Origin: JAPPHA01 sp964291635
GTDB taxonomy: Bacteria > Pseudomonadota > Alphaproteobacteria > Rhodobacterales > Rhodobacteraceae
Assembly: GCA_964291635.2 (NCBI GenBank)
Contig: OZ219905.1
Coordinates: 806,001-870,000, forward strand
DNA: 64,000 nt
Reading direction: 5' to 3'
Shown here: positions 61,465 through 64,000 of the stretch, piece after piece
Layout: each line of letters opens with the position of its first letter
Position numbering within the stretch: the stretch's first letter is position 1
Made by a program: the position numbers and the translations under genes
Notes under the pieces: generated by a model
Databases searched by the model: none
Told to the model about the DNA's origin: nothing
What the model saw: the letters and a program-made list of their open reading frames with translations, nothing else

Positions 61465-62211
61465 ATGGCGTTGCTCGAAATCACCAATCTCGAAGCCTAT
61501 TACGGCAGGGCTTGCTCGCTCCATGGCGTTCCGCTCACCGTCGAGCCCGGGTCGATCACCGCGATCATCGGGCCGAACGGCGCCGGGAAGTCCACGCTTC
61601 CCGACGCCATTCTCGGACTCGTCGATATTCGCGGGGGAATTCGATTCGATCAGGAAGACATTTCCGGCAAGCCTCCACAGTCCCGGGTCCGGGCGGGCAT
61701 TGGCTATGCATCTGGACGCGGACACCTGTTCCCGTATCTCGGAGTCCGCGACAATCTTCTGGCGGGTGCATGCACGGCACCCGGCGATTCCGGGCGAAAT
61801 CTCGAAATCGTTTACGACCTGTTTCCGGTACTCAGGGACCGGCAAGCCCAGGAAACGCGAACGCAGAGTGGTGGCGAGCGGCAAATGGTCTCGCTCGGCC
61901 GGGCCCTCATGTCGAGCCCGCGGCTCCTCATAGTCGACGAGCCGACTATCGGACTGGCGCCGAAGGTGTGCCAGGACATCTCGGACGCAATCGTCCGCAT
62001 GAACGGGACCTACGACCTGACAATTCTCCTGACCGAACAGAATGTCAATTCTGCGCTGCATCTTGCCCTGACCATCCACGTGCTGGAGACGGGCGAAATC
62101 CGGCTGAGCGGAACGGCCGACCAGCTGCGCGACAATGCGCATGTCAGGGAGGCGTATTTCGGCGGCTCTGCCAACAACACCCGGAAAAAGGGGAATTCCG
62201 ATGGAATATGA
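61465..62211 (+). CDS. livF: branched-chain amino acid-type ABC transporter ATP-binding protein LivF
   Basis: A 248-residue ATPase: Walker A IIGPNGAGKST near residue 37, signature QSGGERQMVSLGRALM, Walker B LLIVDEPTIGLAP, and the H-loop replaced by TEQN as in LivF proteins. The signature sits in TQSGGERQ instead of the common LSGGEQQ. It would energise uptake of an amino acid or amine with LivG and membrane subunits, but livG is destroyed and no livH/M is in the window, so the transporter may be non-functional. The stop overlaps the next start by 11 bp. Confidence 0.93.
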   Translation: MALLEITNLEAYYGRACSLHGVPLTVEPGSITAIIGPNGAGKSTLPDAILGLVDIRGGIRFDQEDISGKPPQSRVRAGIGYASGRGHLFPYLGVRDNLLAGACTAPGDSGRNLEIVYDLFPVLRDRQAQETRTQSGGERQMVSLGRALMSSPRLLIVDEPTIGLAPKVCQDISDAIVRMNGTYDLTILLTEQNVNSALHLALTIHVLETGEIRLSGTADQLRDNAHVREAYFGGSANNTRKKGNSDGI

Positions 62212-63862
62212 GTTCGATCTCGGGACGGTGGGGCGCCCGATAACCACATCCTCGCCCGAAGCCCAGGCATGGTTCGACAGGGGGCTTGCCTGGACCTACG
62301 GATTCAATCACGAAGAGGCGATCGCGTGTTTTCGAAATGCCGCTTCGGAGGACCCGAACTGCGCAATGGCCTATTGGGGAATCTCCTACGCGGCGGGTCC
62401 CAACTACAACAAGCCCTGGGAGGATTTCGATGCGGACGAAGCCGCCGAAGCGGTTGCAGAGGCACATCGGACCGCGCGTCGAGCGCAGGAACTCGCTCCA
62501 GGCTGCACTTCGGTGGAGCAAGACCTGATCGACGCACTTCAGCAGCGTTACCCGTCGGACGCGCCCGCGGAGGACATGTGTCCTTGGAACGACGCCTATG
62601 CTGCTGCCATGAGAAGCGTCAATGCAAGGCACCCTGACGACGCCGATGTCGGGGCCCTTTTCACCGAGGCGCTGATGAACCGGACACCCTGGGCATTGTG
62701 GGACCTGGAGACCGGTGAAATCCCGGCAGGTGCCGACACGGCCGAGGCGCGGGACGTTCTTGAACGCGCCATGGGGCGGATCGCGGATTCAGGTGAACGC
62801 CCGCACCCGGGCCTGCTGCACATGTATATTCACCTGATGGAGATGTCGCCTTTCCCCGAAAAGGCGCTTCCCGCCTGCGACCAGCTCCGCGGCCTGGTTC
62901 CGGATGCCGGTCACCTTCAGCACATGCCGACGCACATCGACGTCCTGTGCGGCGACTACATGTCAGTGATCACGTCGAACGAGGAAGCGATCGAAGCGGA
63001 CAGGCGGTTCCTGGATTCGTCGGGCCCAATCAACTTCTACACGCTGTACAGGTGCCACAACTATCACTTCAAGGTCTACGGCGCGATGTTTCTCGGCAAT
63101 TACGAAGCCGCGATCACCACCTCCGAGGAGATGAACAGCACGCTGCCCGAGGAACTCTTGCGAACACAGTCTCCGCCCATGGCGGACTGGCTCGAAGGGT
63201 TTGTTCCGATCAAGCAGCATGTGCTCGTCCGTTTCGGCAAGTGGACCGACATCATCAAGCAGGACCTGCCGCGTGACCGGGAGCTCTATTGCGTGACGAC
63301 CGCAACGATGAGATATGCCCGGGCAGTTGCCCACGCTTCCCTCCGCCAGACCAGCGAGGCAGAGGGGGAGGCGGAAGCCTTTGACGCCGCCCTGGCCGCG
63401 GTCCCCGATTCCCGGTACCTTTTCAACAACTCCTGCCGGGACATTCTTGCCGTCGCCCGCGAAATGATGCTCGGTGAAATCCAGTACCGGCTGGGAGATA
63501 TCGATGAAGGGTTCGCTCATCTTCGCGCCGCCGTCGAACTCGATGACAGCCTTCCCTACGATGAACCCTGGGGATGGATGCAACCGGTGCGCCATGCCCT
63601 CGGTGCATTGCTGCTCGAGCAGGGACGGGTCGAGGAAGCCGAAGCCGTGTACCGCGCCGACCTCGGTTTTGACCGTACGCTTCGCCGGGCCTGTCAGCAT
63701 CCGGACAATATCTGGAGTTTGAGCGGGTACCTCGAATGTCTCGAGCGGCTCGGGAAACGCGATCTCGCCGCCATCGTTCGCCAAAGACTCGAACTTGCAC
63801 GCGCGCGGGCAGATGTGCCAGTCAAGGCATCGTGTTTCTGCCGCCTAAATGCCGAACACTGA
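62201..63862 (+). CDS. large TPR protein of unknown function
   Basis: A 553-residue soluble protein built from helical repeats. TPR-like units are clear near residues 25-60 (AWFDRGLAWTYGFNHEEAIA, FRNAASEDPNCAMAYW) and 430-500 (GEIQYRLGDIDEGFAHLRAA, ALGALLLEQGRVEEAEAVYR). The centre has HPGLLHMYIHLMEMS and HLQHMPTHIDVLCGDY, histidine-rich stretches typical of this family of cytosolic TPR proteins. ATG 62201 follows AAGGGGAA and overlaps livF by 11 bp, so it is probably translated with livF. No enzymatic function is assigned. Confidence 0.88.
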   Translation: MEYEFDLGTVGRPITTSSPEAQAWFDRGLAWTYGFNHEEAIACFRNAASEDPNCAMAYWGISYAAGPNYNKPWEDFDADEAAEAVAEAHRTARRAQELAPGCTSVEQDLIDALQQRYPSDAPAEDMCPWNDAYAAAMRSVNARHPDDADVGALFTEALMNRTPWALWDLETGEIPAGADTAEARDVLERAMGRIADSGERPHPGLLHMYIHLMEMSPFPEKALPACDQLRGLVPDAGHLQHMPTHIDVLCGDYMSVITSNEEAIEADRRFLDSSGPINFYTLYRCHNYHFKVYGAMFLGNYEAAITTSEEMNSTLPEELLRTQSPPMADWLEGFVPIKQHVLVRFGKWTDIIKQDLPRDRELYCVTTATMRYARAVAHASLRQTSEAEGEAEAFDAALAAVPDSRYLFNNSCRDILAVAREMMLGEIQYRLGDIDEGFAHLRAAVELDDSLPYDEPWGWMQPVRHALGALLLEQGRVEEAEAVYRADLGFDRTLRRACQHPDNIWSLSGYLECLERLGKRDLAAIVRQRLELARARADVPVKASCFCRLNAEH

Positions 63863-64000
63863 CCGAAAGAGCGCGAGTCCGTGCCGGAACGGGAGCCCGC
63901 ATCGGCTTCACCCGGCTCGGGAACGCGGCTCCAATGGCGCGGTCGGTAGCGTGCCGCCGTCCTGCTCACGAAGATGAACTCCGGTGAACGACAAGCATTT
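63863..64000. other. right end of window, no gene seen
   Basis: 138 bp after the TPR protein. No start codon with a good ribosome-binding site and no recognisable peptide. Confidence 0.4.

Noticed and set aside
1..64000. CRISPR array
   Set aside because: No regularly spaced short repeats were seen; the repeats found are a tandem duplication, the 116-bp elements and R1/R2.
1..64000. General sequencing error as the cause of all broken genes
   Set aside because: Long housekeeping genes (secA, infB, nusA, argJ, hslU, ahcY) are free of frameshifts, while lesions cluster in accessory genes and include large deletions. Single homopolymer sites could still be errors.

Overview
The window looks like a chromosomal stretch of a GC-rich alphaproteobacterium. 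The conserved gene sets are alphaproteobacterial in kind and order: rimP-nusA-ylxR-infB followed by hslV-hslU, sfsA-map, secA divergent from a PpiC-type isomerase with argJ and mutT, an NDUFAF5-like methyltransferase next to hemH, ahcY, and a glxBCD/Liv-transporter region. The species cannot be named from this sequence. Core genes are intact, whereas accessory genes carry many stop codons, frameshifts and deletions, so the genome appears to be losing accessory functions while taking up insertion sequences and small mobile modules.

Layout. 1-7.4 kb: a SWIM-domain protein (cut by the left edge) and an SNF2 helicase, a Fic-family gene broken by one amber codon, then ahcY. 7.5-11.2 kb: an HD phosphohydrolase and a complete IS66-type element (tnpC plus a DUF4338/DruA-like passenger) with 30-bp inverted repeats and a perfect 8-bp target duplication. 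11.7-15.1 kb: a frameshifted secreted subtilase converging, 5 bp apart, on a two-protease-domain HtrA-like protein. 15.4-28.3 kb: hslU/hslV, infB, ylxR, nusA, rimP, a peroxidase-like/GNAT/CinA-domain operon, sfsA-map and a membrane fatty acid desaturase. 28.3-34 kb: an accessory island with an ISKra4 transposase remnant, three 116-bp inverted-repeat elements, a retropepsin-like protease pair, a trypsin-like protease followed by a protein with an internal tandem duplication, and a VapBC/FitAB-type toxin-antitoxin pair flanked by direct repeats. 34-38.2 kb: a phosphoesterase, aldose epimerase, broken SDR, decayed DUF433/DUF5615 pair and SMP-30 lactonase. 38.3-47.2 kb: secA, ppiC, argJ, mutT, hemH, methyltransferase and a NYN nuclease fused to a cold-shock domain. 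47.8-49.4 kb: an AbrB-family transporter with an amber codon, and cspA.

49.6-54.9 kb is the most interesting part: a compact four-gene operon with its own promoter and a terminal hairpin. It encodes an unknown protein, a P-loop-less ATPase-like protein, a BrxD/DUF2791-like ATPase with an intact P-loop, and an SNF2 helicase. It looks like an uncharacterised anti-phage (BREX/Shango-like) module. A TnpB element bounded by ~25-bp inverted repeats lies directly behind it.

56.4-64 kb: a decaying amine/glutamate cluster (glxB, glxC and glxD all broken, an intact FAD amine oxidase, a glutamine-synthetase fragment joined to a livG fragment), then livF and a large TPR protein.
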